Assembly: GCA_947493215.1 (NCBI GenBank)
Contig: CANLQE010000001.1
Coordinates: 2,528,380-2,592,379 of the forward strand
Direction: 5' to 3'
Origin: an uncultured Sphingomonadaceae bacterium
GTDB taxonomy: Bacteria > Pseudomonadota > Alphaproteobacteria > Sphingomonadales > Sphingomonadaceae
Length of the DNA stretch: 64,000 nucleotides
Shown: positions 17,417-28,618 of the stretch, one piece after another
How positions within the stretch are numbered: position 1 is the stretch's first letter
How the letters are laid out: each line of letters opens with the position of its first letter
The notes under the pieces: model-generated
What the model was told of the DNA's origin: nothing
Seen by the model: only the letters and a program-made list of their open reading frames with translations
Databases searched by the model: none
Program-made: the position numbers and the translations under genes

Positions 17417-18658
17417 ATGACCGATCAAGATACCAGCTCGCTTCCCTCCTTCACCTATGCCGATGTCCGGGCTGCCCATGCCCGTATTCGCGACCGCGTC
17501 GTGCAAACGCCGACGCTAAAAAGCATTACCTTGTCGGAAATGGCGGGCGCGGAAGTCTTTCTGAAATTCGAAAACCTTCAGTTTACTGCGGCCTATAAGG
17601 AGCGCGGTGCATTGAACGCCCTGCTGCTGATGGATGAGGACAAACGCTCGGCTGGCGTCATTGCAGCTTCAGCGGGCAACCATGCCCAGGGTCTTGCCTA
17701 TAATGCGAAGAACCTGAACATTCCCGCCACTATCGTCATGCCAACCACCACACCGATGGTAAAAGTCGAGCAAACACGTGGCCATGGCGCAGAAATCGTA
17801 ATGAAAGGCGGCAGTTATGACGAGGCCTATTCGCACGCATTGGAACTCGCCAAAGACCGCGGCCTCACTTATATTCACGCCTTTGATGATCCGCGCGTTG
17901 CCGCTGGCCAAGGGACCGTGGCCATCGAAATGCTTGAAGCCGTTCCCGACCTCAACCGCCTGATCATTCCAATTGGCGGCGGCGGGCTTTTCTCCGGCAT
18001 GGCAACCGCGGCTCATGCGATGAAACCGGATATCAAGATGACTGGCGTGCAAGCCGCACTCTATCCCAGCATGTATGGCAAGCTGAACGGTAAGGATGTT
18101 ACAGCGGGCGGCGACACGCTGGCCGAAGGCATTGCCGTGCGCAATCCGTCAGAATTTACCGCTGCCATCATCCAGAAATATGTGGATGAGATCCTACTGG
18201 TCGGCGAAGCCCAACTGGAAGGGGCGGTCAGCCTGTTACTCCAGATAGAGAAAACCGTCGTTGAAGGCGCTGGCGCCGCCGGTCTCGCTGCTCTCTTGGG
18301 CAACAAGGAAAAATTTGCTGGCGAAAAAATCGGTCTGGTCCTGTGTGGCGGTAACATCGATACGCGGCTCTTGGCCAATGTGCTGCTGCGCGATCTGGCG
18401 CGCTCCGGCCGCCTCGCTCGCTTGCGTCTCCATCTACGCGACCAGCCCGGCGCGCTCTATAATGTTGTGAAGCAATTTGCCGATCATGAAGTCAATATCA
18501 TCGAAGTCTATCACCAGCGCGTGTTCACCAACCTGCCCGCAAAAGGTCTCATTACCGATATCGAGTGCGAGGCAAAAGATAAGGCGCAACTGGACGGTTT
18601 GATCGCTGATCTCAACAAAGTCGGCTATGATGTCCGGCAGGTGGAATTAGCGGACTAA
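17417..18658 (+). CDS. ilvA: Threonine ammonia-lyase with ACT domain
   Basis: A 413-residue PLP enzyme that deaminates threonine to 2-oxobutyrate. PLP Lys61 lies in FENLQFTAAYKERGAL, the phosphate loop is IPIGGGGLFSG, and SAGNHAQGLAYNA is the family substrate loop. The C-terminal 80 residues form one ACT domain (LHLRDQPGALYNVVKQFADH), as in catabolic or short IlvA forms, rather than the two-ACT E. coli IlvA. The stop overlaps the stop of the convergent S9 peptidase by four bases. A closely related serine racemase or catabolic TdcB role is possible. Confidence 0.93.
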   Translation: MTDQDTSSLPSFTYADVRAAHARIRDRVVQTPTLKSITLSEMAGAEVFLKFENLQFTAAYKERGALNALLLMDEDKRSAGVIAASAGNHAQGLAYNAKNLNIPATIVMPTTTPMVKVEQTRGHGAEIVMKGGSYDEAYSHALELAKDRGLTYIHAFDDPRVAAGQGTVAIEMLEAVPDLNRLIIPIGGGGLFSGMATAAHAMKPDIKMTGVQAALYPSMYGKLNGKDVTAGGDTLAEGIAVRNPSEFTAAIIQKYVDEILLVGEAQLEGAVSLLLQIEKTVVEGAGAAGLAALLGNKEKFAGEKIGLVLCGGNIDTRLLANVLLRDLARSGRLARLRLHLRDQPGALYNVVKQFADHEVNIIEVYHQRVFTNLPAKGLITDIECEAKDKAQLDGLIADLNKVGYDVRQVELAD

Positions 18659-20724
18659 TCCTGCTTCTTCGCCTTTGCCGGATCATATTTGGCGAACCAG
18701 CCCATGATATTGTCTACCTTGGCGATCAGATTACTGGGCCTGCCAGCAATCAGATGCGGGGCACCGGGAACCTTGACCAGCACGGTATCGACATTCTGAA
18801 CTTTCAGCGCGGTATAAAATTGCTCCGCCTCCCAAGCCGGCGTGCGCCAGTCCGCTTCTCCGACCATTAACATCGTCGGCGTCTTTGCGTTGTTGACAAT
18901 AGACAAGGGAGACCGCCGCCAATATTCCTCTGGCTGCTCCCACGGCTGGGCGCGGAACCAATGCCGGCTGACAAACCGCGAAATATCCGCCGCCAGCGCC
19001 ATGGTCGTCCAGTTGATCACGGGTTTGATCGAGGCTGCAGCCGCGAACCGGTCGGTTTTCCCGACCGCCCATGCGGTCAATATACCGCCGCCAGAGCCGC
19101 CGGTAATGAACAACCGATCCTTGCTGACATAATTTTTGGCCACCAGCGCATCGACCACAGACATCAGATCATCATGGTCTTTCCCGGGATAATCAAGATC
19201 AATAAGCTGCGCGAATTCTTCCCCATAGCCAGTAGAGCCGCGCGGGTTCACATAGACGGTGACATAGCCTTCTGCTGCAAATCGCTGAATTTCCGCAGCG
19301 AAAAATGGACCATACATCGCATAAGGCCCGCCGTGAATTTCAAGGATCATCGGATAGGAACCATCCGCCTGAAAACCGGGAGGCAGTGCGACCCAAGCTT
19401 GAATGTCGCGGCCATCATGGGTTGATTTGGTGACGATTTCTTCCACCTTGGCCAGTTGCAGATGGCCCAAAGCATCATCGTTGAGATTGGTAAGAACACG
19501 GCCCGCCTTGCCGCCGCGAGACAGCGCAACCTCAGCAGGACGGTCGGTGCTGGCTTTAGTGTAAGCGATGATCGGCGCGCTTCCCCCTGCTCTCTTGGCG
19601 ACCGAGAAACTGCCCGACGCATAGGGACGACCGATGGCAGTCCCGCCAATGTCCCGTACCAATGTTTTGACATTGCCGGACAGGTCAATCGACACAAGCG
19701 TAAGCAAACCATCAACCTCCGTCTGCGCGATCAAGGCTTTGCCATCGGCGCGCCAGTGGGCCGCATCAATAGACCGATCAAAATTAACCGTCAGGTTGCG
19801 CGAATTGGTGCCATTGGCGCCCATCACATAAAGCTCGGTATGCTGATAGGATTTCAGCTTATCATCATAACCCAGATAGGCAATTTGCGAGCCCCTGGGG
19901 GAAACGCTTGGTGCAAAATCAGGACCATCGCGCTGTGTCAAAGCGGTCATCGACAGATCGGACAGGTTCACCCGATAAATCTCGCTTTCAATCGGATCGA
20001 GATCCGCGTCTTCCACATCATTGCCCGTCACCAACAGCGAACCATTGCCCAGCCATTCGGGTGAGATGAACCCATTTTTGCCTTTGGTCACCTGACGCGG
20101 TGTTCCGCCCTCGGCGTTCAAAACAAAGACATGGCTTTTCCCTTTCGGAAGATAACCAGCACCATCAAAACGAAAAACCAGATCATCAAATACCCGCACC
20201 GGCTTTGCCCATTCGGCCCCTTCCGGGCTTTTAGGCGGTTTGGCAAAGGTCGCAGGCTCATCCGGGATAAACATCGAAAAGGCGATCGACTGGCCATCGG
20301 GAGACCATGTTGGCGCGCTCGGGTTGGTGCTCAATTGCGCGAGGGAAAAGCTGTCGCCGCTATCCATATAGCGTACACGCAAATCTGGCTTGCCATCTGT
20401 GGTGGTTAGATACACCAACCGGTCCCCATTGGGCGACCAGCGCACCGACGAGCTAGAACCCTTGCCCGAAACCAACGGCCTGTGATTGCCATTGCGCGTG
20501 TTAATCGTCCACAGATCGCCAACCACCCGGTCGCTGGCTTTGTCCATCGACTTACGCGCATAAACAATCGTCGCACCATCTGGCGAAATCTGGGGATCAT
20601 CGGCATATTCCAGATCGAAAACACGATCTGATGTAAATTTGCCTGCATCATCGGGCGTTTCCGCTAACCCTGCGCCGGCAATCGAAAGAAACGAGCAAGC
20701 AGCAAGCAAATGGCGTGTTTTCAT
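18655..20724 (-). CDS. Secreted S9 family peptidase (acylaminoacyl/dipeptidyl peptidase type)
   Basis: A 689-residue exported serine peptidase. A signal peptide covers residues 1-21 (ends AGLA). The middle is a seven-bladed WD40-like propeller (repeats such as DPQISPDGATIVYARKS, SVRWSPNGDRLVYL, APTWSPDGQSIAFSM). The C-terminal alpha/beta hydrolase has MILEIHGGPYAMYG, the nucleophile motif GGSGGG, the Asp region MLMVGEADWRTP and the His in VPGAPHLIAG. The start is chosen at the ATG after AAGGGGAATATG; the ATG three bases upstream is equally possible. It degrades short peptides in the periplasm by analogy with relatives. Confidence 0.92.
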   Translation of the reverse strand: MKTRHLLAACSFLSIAGAGLAETPDDAGKFTSDRVFDLEYADDPQISPDGATIVYARKSMDKASDRVVGDLWTINTRNGNHRPLVSGKGSSSSVRWSPNGDRLVYLTTTDGKPDLRVRYMDSGDSFSLAQLSTNPSAPTWSPDGQSIAFSMFIPDEPATFAKPPKSPEGAEWAKPVRVFDDLVFRFDGAGYLPKGKSHVFVLNAEGGTPRQVTKGKNGFISPEWLGNGSLLVTGNDVEDADLDPIESEIYRVNLSDLSMTALTQRDGPDFAPSVSPRGSQIAYLGYDDKLKSYQHTELYVMGANGTNSRNLTVNFDRSIDAAHWRADGKALIAQTEVDGLLTLVSIDLSGNVKTLVRDIGGTAIGRPYASGSFSVAKRAGGSAPIIAYTKASTDRPAEVALSRGGKAGRVLTNLNDDALGHLQLAKVEEIVTKSTHDGRDIQAWVALPPGFQADGSYPMILEIHGGPYAMYGPFFAAEIQRFAAEGYVTVYVNPRGSTGYGEEFAQLIDLDYPGKDHDDLMSVVDALVAKNYVSKDRLFITGGSGGGILTAWAVGKTDRFAAAASIKPVINWTTMALAADISRFVSRHWFRAQPWEQPEEYWRRSPLSIVNNAKTPTMLMVGEADWRTPAWEAEQFYTALKVQNVDTVLVKVPGAPHLIAGRPSNLIAKVDNIMGWFAKYDPAKAKKQD

Positions 20725-20802
20725 CATATTCCCCTTGGTTCCGACAGAACCTATGGGCGTCACGCGGTCTTTGCCAGTGGGAATTTGCATAAATTGCAAA
20801 AG

Positions 20803-20832
20803 GGGCCGCTATGGGCGCAAAAGCGGACATTC
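20803..20832. repeat. Palindromic intergenic repeat, A unit
   Basis: GGCCGCTATGGGCGCAAAAGCGGAC (20805-20829), followed by ATT, matches the A core at 63208 in the same orientation with one difference. It lies upstream of the S9 peptidase start and downstream of the MMPL gene. Confidence 0.8.
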
Positions 20833-20943
20833 CAATTTCAGCCTTCCCGTTGCCGTCGAACGGAGGAAAATATCCGATTTCCCCGATTCCGAAACTCATG
20901 TTTCGCGTGCCTTATTTGTTACACTTGAAGCGGGTGCGGCCGG

Positions 20944-23217
20944 CTATTGGAGCATACGGCGATGTGTTCCCAAGGCGGCAATCATTGGCAGTAGAACGAA
21001 CAGATCGGCAAGAAGAGCCAGCAAGAAAATCGCAATGCAAATTGAGCCAAAATAAAGAACCGTGGGCATCTGACTGAAAAAAGCAGACGACAAACCGACC
21101 GAAAGAACCAGCGTTGTTGTGATTAATGCCGGTGCGACATGCTGCATCACGCCTGAAAGATCTGCCATTGTAAAGGCATCTGCCTTATTGCGTCGATCGA
21201 TATGCAGGCGATTGAGCACATGGATAGTATCATCAACCGCCACTCCAAAAGCAATCGAAAGAGCAATCGCTCCGGTAAACTGGAGCTTCCAGCCACTGGC
21301 CATCAGCCAGGCACCAACCGCCAGAACAGGGATCACGTTGGGCAGAATGGCCGCAACACCATAGCGCCATTCACGAAACCATAGCCCGATCAACAGCGGA
21401 CAGGCAAATGCAGCAAGCAGGAAACTGATTGTCAACTCCTTGATCATCTGATCGGACAAATGGGCGGCAAGCGCGGTCAGGCCGGTAATGGACTCTGTAG
21501 ACAACTGTCCAGTGTCCATCGTTTCCAACCGGGTCTCAACATCCGAAATAAGCTGTCGGACGGCGGGGGATGGTTGATCCTGGACACGAAATGAAAGCTT
21601 GAATGCATTTTCGTGCAAACCGATCAGTTCCGCCTTCATCCGGTCAGGTAGCTTGTCGAGCAGCGCTTTGATGTCATCCGGGCGCGCCGGCTCCCCGGAA
21701 TTCAGTAAAATCCGGGTCAGACTATGTAGTGAATAAATATGATTGTTCGGATAGGCTTTTTCTAAATCTTCATGCACCCTGCTTAGCGTTTCAATATTGG
21801 GACCAGATATCAACCGCTGGTCATTGCCGGATCGACTTAGGACAATGTTCAGCGACTGAGTGGGGCTGCTGATCGCCTCGGCTCGTTTCAACGCCAATAT
21901 TATAGGCTCATCATCATACAGATATTCATTGAAGCGATGCGTTGATTCCACTGGCAGAAAAGTGGCTAATAGTAGCGCGGCAAACATCCCGCTCAAAAGC
22001 ACCACCTGGTATTTTCTGTCCACCAACCATTTTGTCGTTTTTGCAAAGCCAAGACTGCCATGATCTTTTGCCTGCATTGGCTTTGTCAGCGCCTTTTCAA
22101 TCCATCCAAAGCGCCAGCCAATGGCATATACCAATGGATGAATGACGATTGCGGCGAACATCGACAACATCAATCCAACGATAGCGGCAACGGCGAACAT
22201 TTTGATCAGCGCTGATTCAGAATAGAATAGGCCGGCCATCGCAATCATCGTTGTCAGTCCGGTTAGTATGCACGGCGCGGCTATCGCCCGCATCATGCAG
22301 CGAACAGATTCATCTCGCCCTTTGTTGGCAGCTGCATTTTTTCGCAGTTCAAAGGTCATGTGAATGCAATTGGCCATTGTGATCACAAGAATCAGGATAG
22401 AAATCGAATTGGTGATCACGTTCATTTCCAACCCGAGCAGCCCCATTGCTCCAAGCGTAAGTATAACCGCAAAAATCGGAGCGATGCCGTTGAGCAACCC
22501 AACAGCCAGACTACGGAACAGCAAAAGAGAGACAAGGGCTCCCAATATCCCTCCAATGGCATTCAGCAGAGCCTGCTCTTCAATAATACGGCTGACGATC
22601 AAGTTCAGTATCGGCAATGTGCCCGTCATATGTAGTTCTAGGCCCGAGTTCTGCGATGTTTCTCCAATTAGAATTCCAAGTTCATCGATAAGCGGTTGAA
22701 CATTTTTCTCGTCAACGCGCTCTTCCTCCACCGAATAGACAATGACCATCTCATTTTGCTCGCGGTTTACCAGCGGCAGTATTTTCCAGTCTGACTGATC
22801 AACCATGTTCAGCGGAACCGACATATTTGGATAGTCGGACAGATCGTCCGCGATCAAATTCTGAAACTGTCCCGACGCGGAATCATATTCCTGAATGGAG
22901 AAGATCGAATGCGCAAATTCGACGCCGTCTATCAATTGACCATCGAGAACAAGGTCGCGAAGCATCTCTAGTTGCTGTTGATCAAAAGATTGTTGCGAGC
23001 GGGCGACTATGACAATTTCGGTGTCAGCCTGTGGAAATTCAGCCTTATGGTCTAAAAACTTGGTATATTCCGGATAAGAAGAGGAGAATATATCGCGTGC
23101 ACCGTCATCGAAACGGATCTGCGTAGCGCCGAATATCGAGAATGCCGCAAGCACAAGAATGAGTATCGCGAAAGACTTTTTCCTGTGCAGTAGGACGTTC
23201 GTGACCCTCTCAATCAT
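20944..23217 (-). CDS. MMPL/RND-superfamily membrane transporter
   Basis: A 757-residue membrane protein with the twelve-segment RND topology: one N-terminal segment (FAILILVLAAFSIFGA), a large periplasmic loop, five segments, a second loop and five more. Each half has the SSD-like block; the second half has IALSIAFGVAVDDTIHVLNRLH, the usual GxxxD proton-relay region of MMPL proteins. The first half has VVITMANCIHM-like sequence. ATG at 23217 follows CAGG by seven bases. Relatives export lipids, hopanoids (HpnN) or fatty acids. No membrane-fusion or outer-membrane partner is next to it. Confidence 0.9.
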   Translation of the reverse strand: MIERVTNVLLHRKKSFAILILVLAAFSIFGATQIRFDDGARDIFSSSYPEYTKFLDHKAEFPQADTEIVIVARSQQSFDQQQLEMLRDLVLDGQLIDGVEFAHSIFSIQEYDSASGQFQNLIADDLSDYPNMSVPLNMVDQSDWKILPLVNREQNEMVIVYSVEEERVDEKNVQPLIDELGILIGETSQNSGLELHMTGTLPILNLIVSRIIEEQALLNAIGGILGALVSLLLFRSLAVGLLNGIAPIFAVILTLGAMGLLGLEMNVITNSISILILVITMANCIHMTFELRKNAAANKGRDESVRCMMRAIAAPCILTGLTTMIAMAGLFYSESALIKMFAVAAIVGLMLSMFAAIVIHPLVYAIGWRFGWIEKALTKPMQAKDHGSLGFAKTTKWLVDRKYQVVLLSGMFAALLLATFLPVESTHRFNEYLYDDEPIILALKRAEAISSPTQSLNIVLSRSGNDQRLISGPNIETLSRVHEDLEKAYPNNHIYSLHSLTRILLNSGEPARPDDIKALLDKLPDRMKAELIGLHENAFKLSFRVQDQPSPAVRQLISDVETRLETMDTGQLSTESITGLTALAAHLSDQMIKELTISFLLAAFACPLLIGLWFREWRYGVAAILPNVIPVLAVGAWLMASGWKLQFTGAIALSIAFGVAVDDTIHVLNRLHIDRRNKADAFTMADLSGVMQHVAPALITTTLVLSVGLSSAFFSQMPTVLYFGSICIAIFLLALLADLFVLLPMIAALGTHRRMLQ

Positions 23218-23422
23218 GTTCAACCTGTGCGCAGATGGTGTGTGTCTTTCCTCGGACGTAACAAAGGTCCAATGTGCTTGTTGGAAACTTTGAACAAACG
23301 GTTAAAAACCTTATAAATTGAGGTATCCAATTGTCTTATTCCCTAAAACCGGTCAAGCTAAGAATGCTTGATGTGGTCGCATCGGCGATATCGGGGCCAA
23401 TCGTTCGGGACATCAGAAGAAA

Positions 23423-23965
23423 ATGTACGATATTTACACTTTTGCGCGAAGGTACATTTGCCAATCATTCGCCTTTGCCGCTGTCATGGGCTTGCTTGTT
23501 TTAGGAAGCACATCGGCAACTGCAGCAAAACCTGTTCCGCTGGCAAAGATGGCAGGTCAGTGGACTGGTGACGGTTGGGCTTCGCGGGCCAAGGGTGCTT
23601 CAAAAGAGAGAGTAAGGTGCCGGTTAAAGGCAAAGTATAGTGTAAAAACACGAAAATTGACTCTCAGTGGCAAATGCGCAGCAACCAGCGGGACATATTC
23701 TCTGCTGGGCCATATTGCAGAATATCCAGGCTCCAAAAAACTGACTGGCCGATGGGTCAACCCAAAAGGCATGGGTTCTATGAATATCACAGGAAACAGA
23801 AGAGGCAATCGCCTGACATTCCTGTTCGATGGCAAAGACAAGAAATCCAAACGCAAAGTTGCCTACAGGACTGTTTGGGATTTGCGGAATACCGGCTTTT
23901 CTTTGAATACCGGTTTTGCTTCCGGTGCACATAATGCACTTGGTCAGATTGATTTCCAAAGATAA
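23423..23965 (+). CDS. Secreted protein of unknown function
   Basis: A 180-residue exported protein. The first 35 residues are a signal with a hydrophobic core (FAAVMGLLVLGSTSATAA). The mature part is basic, with LAKMAGQWTGDGWAS, KERVRCRLKAKYSV, LTLSGKCAATSGTYSL, LTGRWVNPKGMGSM and VWDLRNTGFSLNTGF. Two Cys (in VRCRL and GKCAA) could form one disulfide. The repeating strand pattern with GxW at the start resembles small lipocalin-like or DUF barrels, but no family is recognised. It lies alone between MMPL and a DUF4259 gene, and both flanks carry repeat units. Confidence 0.7.
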   Translation: MYDIYTFARRYICQSFAFAAVMGLLVLGSTSATAAKPVPLAKMAGQWTGDGWASRAKGASKERVRCRLKAKYSVKTRKLTLSGKCAATSGTYSLLGHIAEYPGSKKLTGRWVNPKGMGSMNITGNRRGNRLTFLFDGKDKKSKRKVAYRTVWDLRNTGFSLNTGFASGAHNALGQIDFQR

Positions 23966-24015
23966 CAACTGCTCATAAGTTTGATTTGGGTCAGTTTACT
24001 ATGGAAAGAAGTTTC

Positions 24016-24045
24016 AATGTCCGCTTTCGGGATATTGCGGACATG
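24016..24045. repeat. Palindromic intergenic repeat, B unit
   Basis: ATGTCCGC (24017-24024) and GCGGACAT (24037-24044) are perfect inverted arms around TTTCGGGATATT. It matches the B unit at 63173 and the B-like unit at 24854, all in the same orientation. Confidence 0.85.
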
Positions 24046-24131
24046 AATCCGGACTTCTATCAACACTGATATTTGATATTGATCACCGGAAAGTATCGAA
24101 GCCAGAGGCGAGCCTGTCAGCGCGATTTGAA

Positions 24132-24794
24132 CTAGGGGTCGGCACTATCGTTGTTCTTGTCATGCAGGAATTGCTCGATCTGCTCTTTCAATGGATCCTC
24201 CACTGCCCCATGTTTGTTGAAATGGGGTGGTTCGAAGTTATCTTCGATGCAGCTGCGGTGGAAATACCACCCCGAGGTGATGCCTGGCATGTTTGCGATA
24301 TCTATTTCGACATTTGTTAGTTCATGGTCTGGTATAAACGTCTCGCAAATCGAACAAACAAATCCACCCTCAAGCGGGATCGCATGATCTTTGGATTTAT
24401 ATTCAGTGTTTGGATCAAGACGTTCGAGTAGATCTCCGATCACGTCCTGCCAAGCCGGACCATCTTCTTCGCCCCAAAGTTGAGCCAACTCAGAGGACTC
24501 CAGCACTCGGACGGTTGCATCTCGAGCCTGCGTCAACAAAGCGATGGATGGTTGGTCGAACTTGGTGATCAGAGTTTGCGCTTCTTTGGGTAAATCCGTC
24601 GCCGGTCGCCCTAATATACCGGCCAAAAGATCAGCTGCAGCAAGTGCCTCGCTCGCAAGGTCGGCATCGACAGAGTCTAGCGGTTCGGCGGTAACAGAAT
24701 GTATCGGACGCATCAGATCATCCATCGACGCGATACTGTCGAAAAAATCTACCGCCGTATCGTTGCTGAAATTCCCAGTGCCCCATACCCCCAT
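24132..24794 (-). CDS. DUF4259 domain protein with C-terminal Cys/His segment
   Basis: A 220-residue protein whose start MGVWGTGNFSNDTAVDFFDS (20) is the hallmark of DUF4259. The rest of the domain follows to about residue 130 (EALAAADLLAGILGRP, TELAQLW-like helix, WQDVIGDLLERL). Residues 140-190 add GGFVCSICETFIPDHE and YFHRSCIEDNF, two CxxC/HxxxC blocks that look like a small zinc knuckle, not usual in the family. It has repeat units on both sides (24016 and 24854), in the same orientation. Function unknown. Confidence 0.82.
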   Translation of the reverse strand: MGVWGTGNFSNDTAVDFFDSIASMDDLMRPIHSVTAEPLDSVDADLASEALAAADLLAGILGRPATDLPKEAQTLITKFDQPSIALLTQARDATVRVLESSELAQLWGEEDGPAWQDVIGDLLERLDPNTEYKSKDHAIPLEGGFVCSICETFIPDHELTNVEIDIANMPGITSGWYFHRSCIEDNFEPPHFNKHGAVEDPLKEQIEQFLHDKNNDSADP

Positions 24795-24853
24795 AATGCC
24801 TCTCCCTGTTCCGGAGACACATTAACCTAACGTCGTTAAGGCTTGATTTATTG

Positions 24854-24882
24854 GACGGCCGCTTTCGGGATAAAGCGATCCT
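24854..24882. repeat. Palindromic intergenic repeat, degenerate B unit
   Basis: GGCCGCTTTCGGGATAAAGCGATCC shares the CCGCTTTCGGGATA block with the copies at 24017 and 63173. The right arm is degenerate. It lies between the DUF4259 start and the folP stop. Confidence 0.7.
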
Positions 24883-24889
24883 TTAACCG

Positions 24890-26005
24890 CTAAACCCGCG
24901 CAGTCACGCCAGCGTCGCGCATCCCGCGCCACACTTGCACCGCCTGTACGGTTTCCGGCACATCGTGCACCCGCACGATCTGCGCGCCTTGTTGAATTGC
25001 GTGATGGGCGAAGGCTATCGAACCGCCTAAGCGCTGATCGACCGGTGCTTCCTTGGACAATGCGCCGATCATGCGTTTGCGGCTCGCACCGATGAGCAGG
25101 GGCTGACCCAGAGCATGAAAGGCCGCTATATTGTTCATCAGGGCAAGGTTGTCGGATAGCGATTTGCCGAACCCGAGGCCGGGATCAACGATGATTTTTT
25201 CGCGCTCAAAACCGGCTTCGACGACATCCGCGATGCGCTGTTCCAGCCAGTTAAAAGTGTCGGTTACGACATTCCCATAGCCATCACCCTTGTGCGGATC
25301 TTTGCCGCTCGATGGGGCGTGCATCAGGACTACTGGTCTGCCAGAAACACCGGCAACTTCCAGCGATCTTTTGTCATGCAACAAAGCCGATACATCGTTG
25401 ATGATATGCGCGCCCGCGGCAATCGCTGCTTCCATCACCGCTGCCTTGCGCGTGTCGATGGATAAGGCCGCGCCGCATTGGGTGAGCTTTTCGATCACCG
25501 GCACGACGCGTTTAATCTCATCGCCTTCCCAAACCGTTTCCGCTCCGGGCCGCGTGGACTCGCCGCCGATGTCGAGGATGGATGCGCCTGCGGTCGCCAT
25601 ATCAAAACCGGCGTCCGCCGCAATTTGCGGATCGCCGTCATGTTTGCCGCCATCGGAAAAACTATCCGGTGTCATATTAAGTATGCCCATGACGTGCGGC
25701 TGATCAAAGCGCAGCACCCGTTCTCCGCATTGCAGCGGCGCATGGGTCTTGGTCAGGTTCGCAAACAGCGCAGCAGCGCGCTCTTGCAATGGTTCTGGCA
25801 ATCGCGATGCGATCTTGTCCCATAGCTCCACCGGAACCAGGCTTCTAATGGCGGGCTTGCCCTCTTCAAATATCGAATATTCAACTTGAGAAAACCACAG
25901 CAAACCATTGTTTAACCGTATATTTTGATCATCAAAATATTGTGGGCTGTCAAGAAACCCAACGGGTTTCAGATAGAGTTTTGCATCCGGTCCAACATCC
26001 ACCAT
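24890..26005 (-). CDS. folP: Dihydropteroate synthase
   Basis: A 371-residue folate enzyme that joins p-aminobenzoate to dihydropterin pyrophosphate; the target of sulfonamides. Family motifs are VMGILNMTPDSFSDGG, DIGGESTRPGAETV, LSIDTRKAAVMEAAIAAGAH (20), HIINDVSAL and DPGLGFGKS. An N-terminal extension of about 100 residues (LYLKPVGFLDSP, FSQVEYSIFEEG) lies before the TIM barrel; it is seen in related sphingomonads, with no known role. ATG at 26005 has AGGA 8 bases upstream. It starts 11 bases after the ccrM stop, so ccrM-folP is one transcript. Confidence 0.95.
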   Translation of the reverse strand: MVDVGPDAKLYLKPVGFLDSPQYFDDQNIRLNNGLLWFSQVEYSIFEEGKPAIRSLVPVELWDKIASRLPEPLQERAAALFANLTKTHAPLQCGERVLRFDQPHVMGILNMTPDSFSDGGKHDGDPQIAADAGFDMATAGASILDIGGESTRPGAETVWEGDEIKRVVPVIEKLTQCGAALSIDTRKAAVMEAAIAAGAHIINDVSALLHDKRSLEVAGVSGRPVVLMHAPSSGKDPHKGDGYGNVVTDTFNWLEQRIADVVEAGFEREKIIVDPGLGFGKSLSDNLALMNNIAAFHALGQPLLIGASRKRMIGALSKEAPVDQRLGGSIAFAHHAIQQGAQIVRVHDVPETVQAVQVWRGMRDAGVTARV

Positions 26006-26015
26006 GAAATTCGTC

Positions 26016-27528
<1,513 letters not shown>

Positions 27529-28608
27529 ATGACAGTCGAGACGAATGTAAAAAACACGGGCGATACTGTGAAAACAGCGTCCAAAGACGATCTTTTCAAA
27601 GCAAAGACCAGCGACACCGAACAGGCGCTGCTGCAATCAGATACAGCTACAAAAACCGTGCCTTTTGGCGCAAAATATGGCGGCAGGGCAGCGCGCGCCA
27701 AGTTGCGCGAACATGCCATTCTCTCCACAACCAAGATCGGCGGCTCCATAGCAGCAGTCTATTGGATGTTCGCTTATGGCTCCGGTTGGGTCGAATGGTC
27801 CGCCTTTCTCGTCGGCTATTTCATTTCCATGGTCGGTTGTATCGTCGGCTATCACCGCTATTTCTCGCACCGCGCTTTTGAAACGTCCAAGCCAATGGGC
27901 ATTTTCATTGCAATACTGACGCAATCGGCGGCGCAAGGTTCCGCGCTGCACTGGGCCGCCAATCACCGCCGTCACCACGCGATGACCGACAAGGTCGGCG
28001 ACGCGCATAGTCCACATTTTGATGGCTATGGCAAACCGCTTAAGGGCTTTGCGAAATTTCATCATAGCCATGTTGGCTGGTTGTTTGACCGGACCACCAC
28101 AGACCTTGAAATCTATGGCAAAGGCCTGGTCGATGACGAAATCGTGATGTACGCGCATCGCACACGCTGGTTCTGGTATTTTGTTTCTGCGGTCGTCTTT
28201 CCCACCCTATGGGCCTTGGCCTTTGCTGGTCCAGAAGCGATTATCGGAACTATATTGATTGCTGGACTTCTTCGGATTTTCGCAGTTCTAACCGTGCTTC
28301 AAAGCGTGAACAGCATCTGCCATCTCTTTGGATCACAACGGTTTAAGGGTCATGATACAGCCAAAAACAATCTGATAGTCAATATCCTGACGATGGGCGA
28401 TGGCTGGCATAACAACCACCACCAACATCCCCGCTCCGCCACCTCGGGTGTCGTGTGGTGGGAATTTGATCCTTGCGCGAACATCATCCGTTTGTGGGAG
28501 AAAATGGGCCTGGTCTGGAACGTCAAATGGGCGCCGCGCTATATCAAAGATGACAAGGGCGAATGGGTGCAGGAAAAATCAAAGGCTGCTGCCAAACAAG
28601 CCGCGTAG
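27529..28608 (+). CDS. Acyl-CoA (delta-9 type) fatty acid desaturase
   Basis: A 359-residue membrane di-iron desaturase. The three histidine boxes are present: HRYFSH, HRRHH and HNNHH, with the predicted membrane pairs IAAVYWMFAYGSGW/FLVGYFISMVGCIVG and WFWYFVSAVVFPTLWALAF/IIGTILIAGLLRIFAVL. It introduces a double bond into saturated acyl chains, probably for membrane phospholipids. ATG at 27529 has GGGGCG before it and is preferred to the ATG at 27427, which would add 34 non-conserved residues and lie in the GANTC-rich leader. Convergent with rnhB, only 10 bases apart. Confidence 0.92.
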   Translation: MTVETNVKNTGDTVKTASKDDLFKAKTSDTEQALLQSDTATKTVPFGAKYGGRAARAKLREHAILSTTKIGGSIAAVYWMFAYGSGWVEWSAFLVGYFISMVGCIVGYHRYFSHRAFETSKPMGIFIAILTQSAAQGSALHWAANHRRHHAMTDKVGDAHSPHFDGYGKPLKGFAKFHHSHVGWLFDRTTTDLEIYGKGLVDDEIVMYAHRTRWFWYFVSAVVFPTLWALAFAGPEAIIGTILIAGLLRIFAVLTVLQSVNSICHLFGSQRFKGHDTAKNNLIVNILTMGDGWHNNHHQHPRSATSGVVWWEFDPCANIIRLWEKMGLVWNVKWAPRYIKDDKGEWVQEKSKAAAKQAA

Positions 28609-28618
28609 TTCAAATCCG

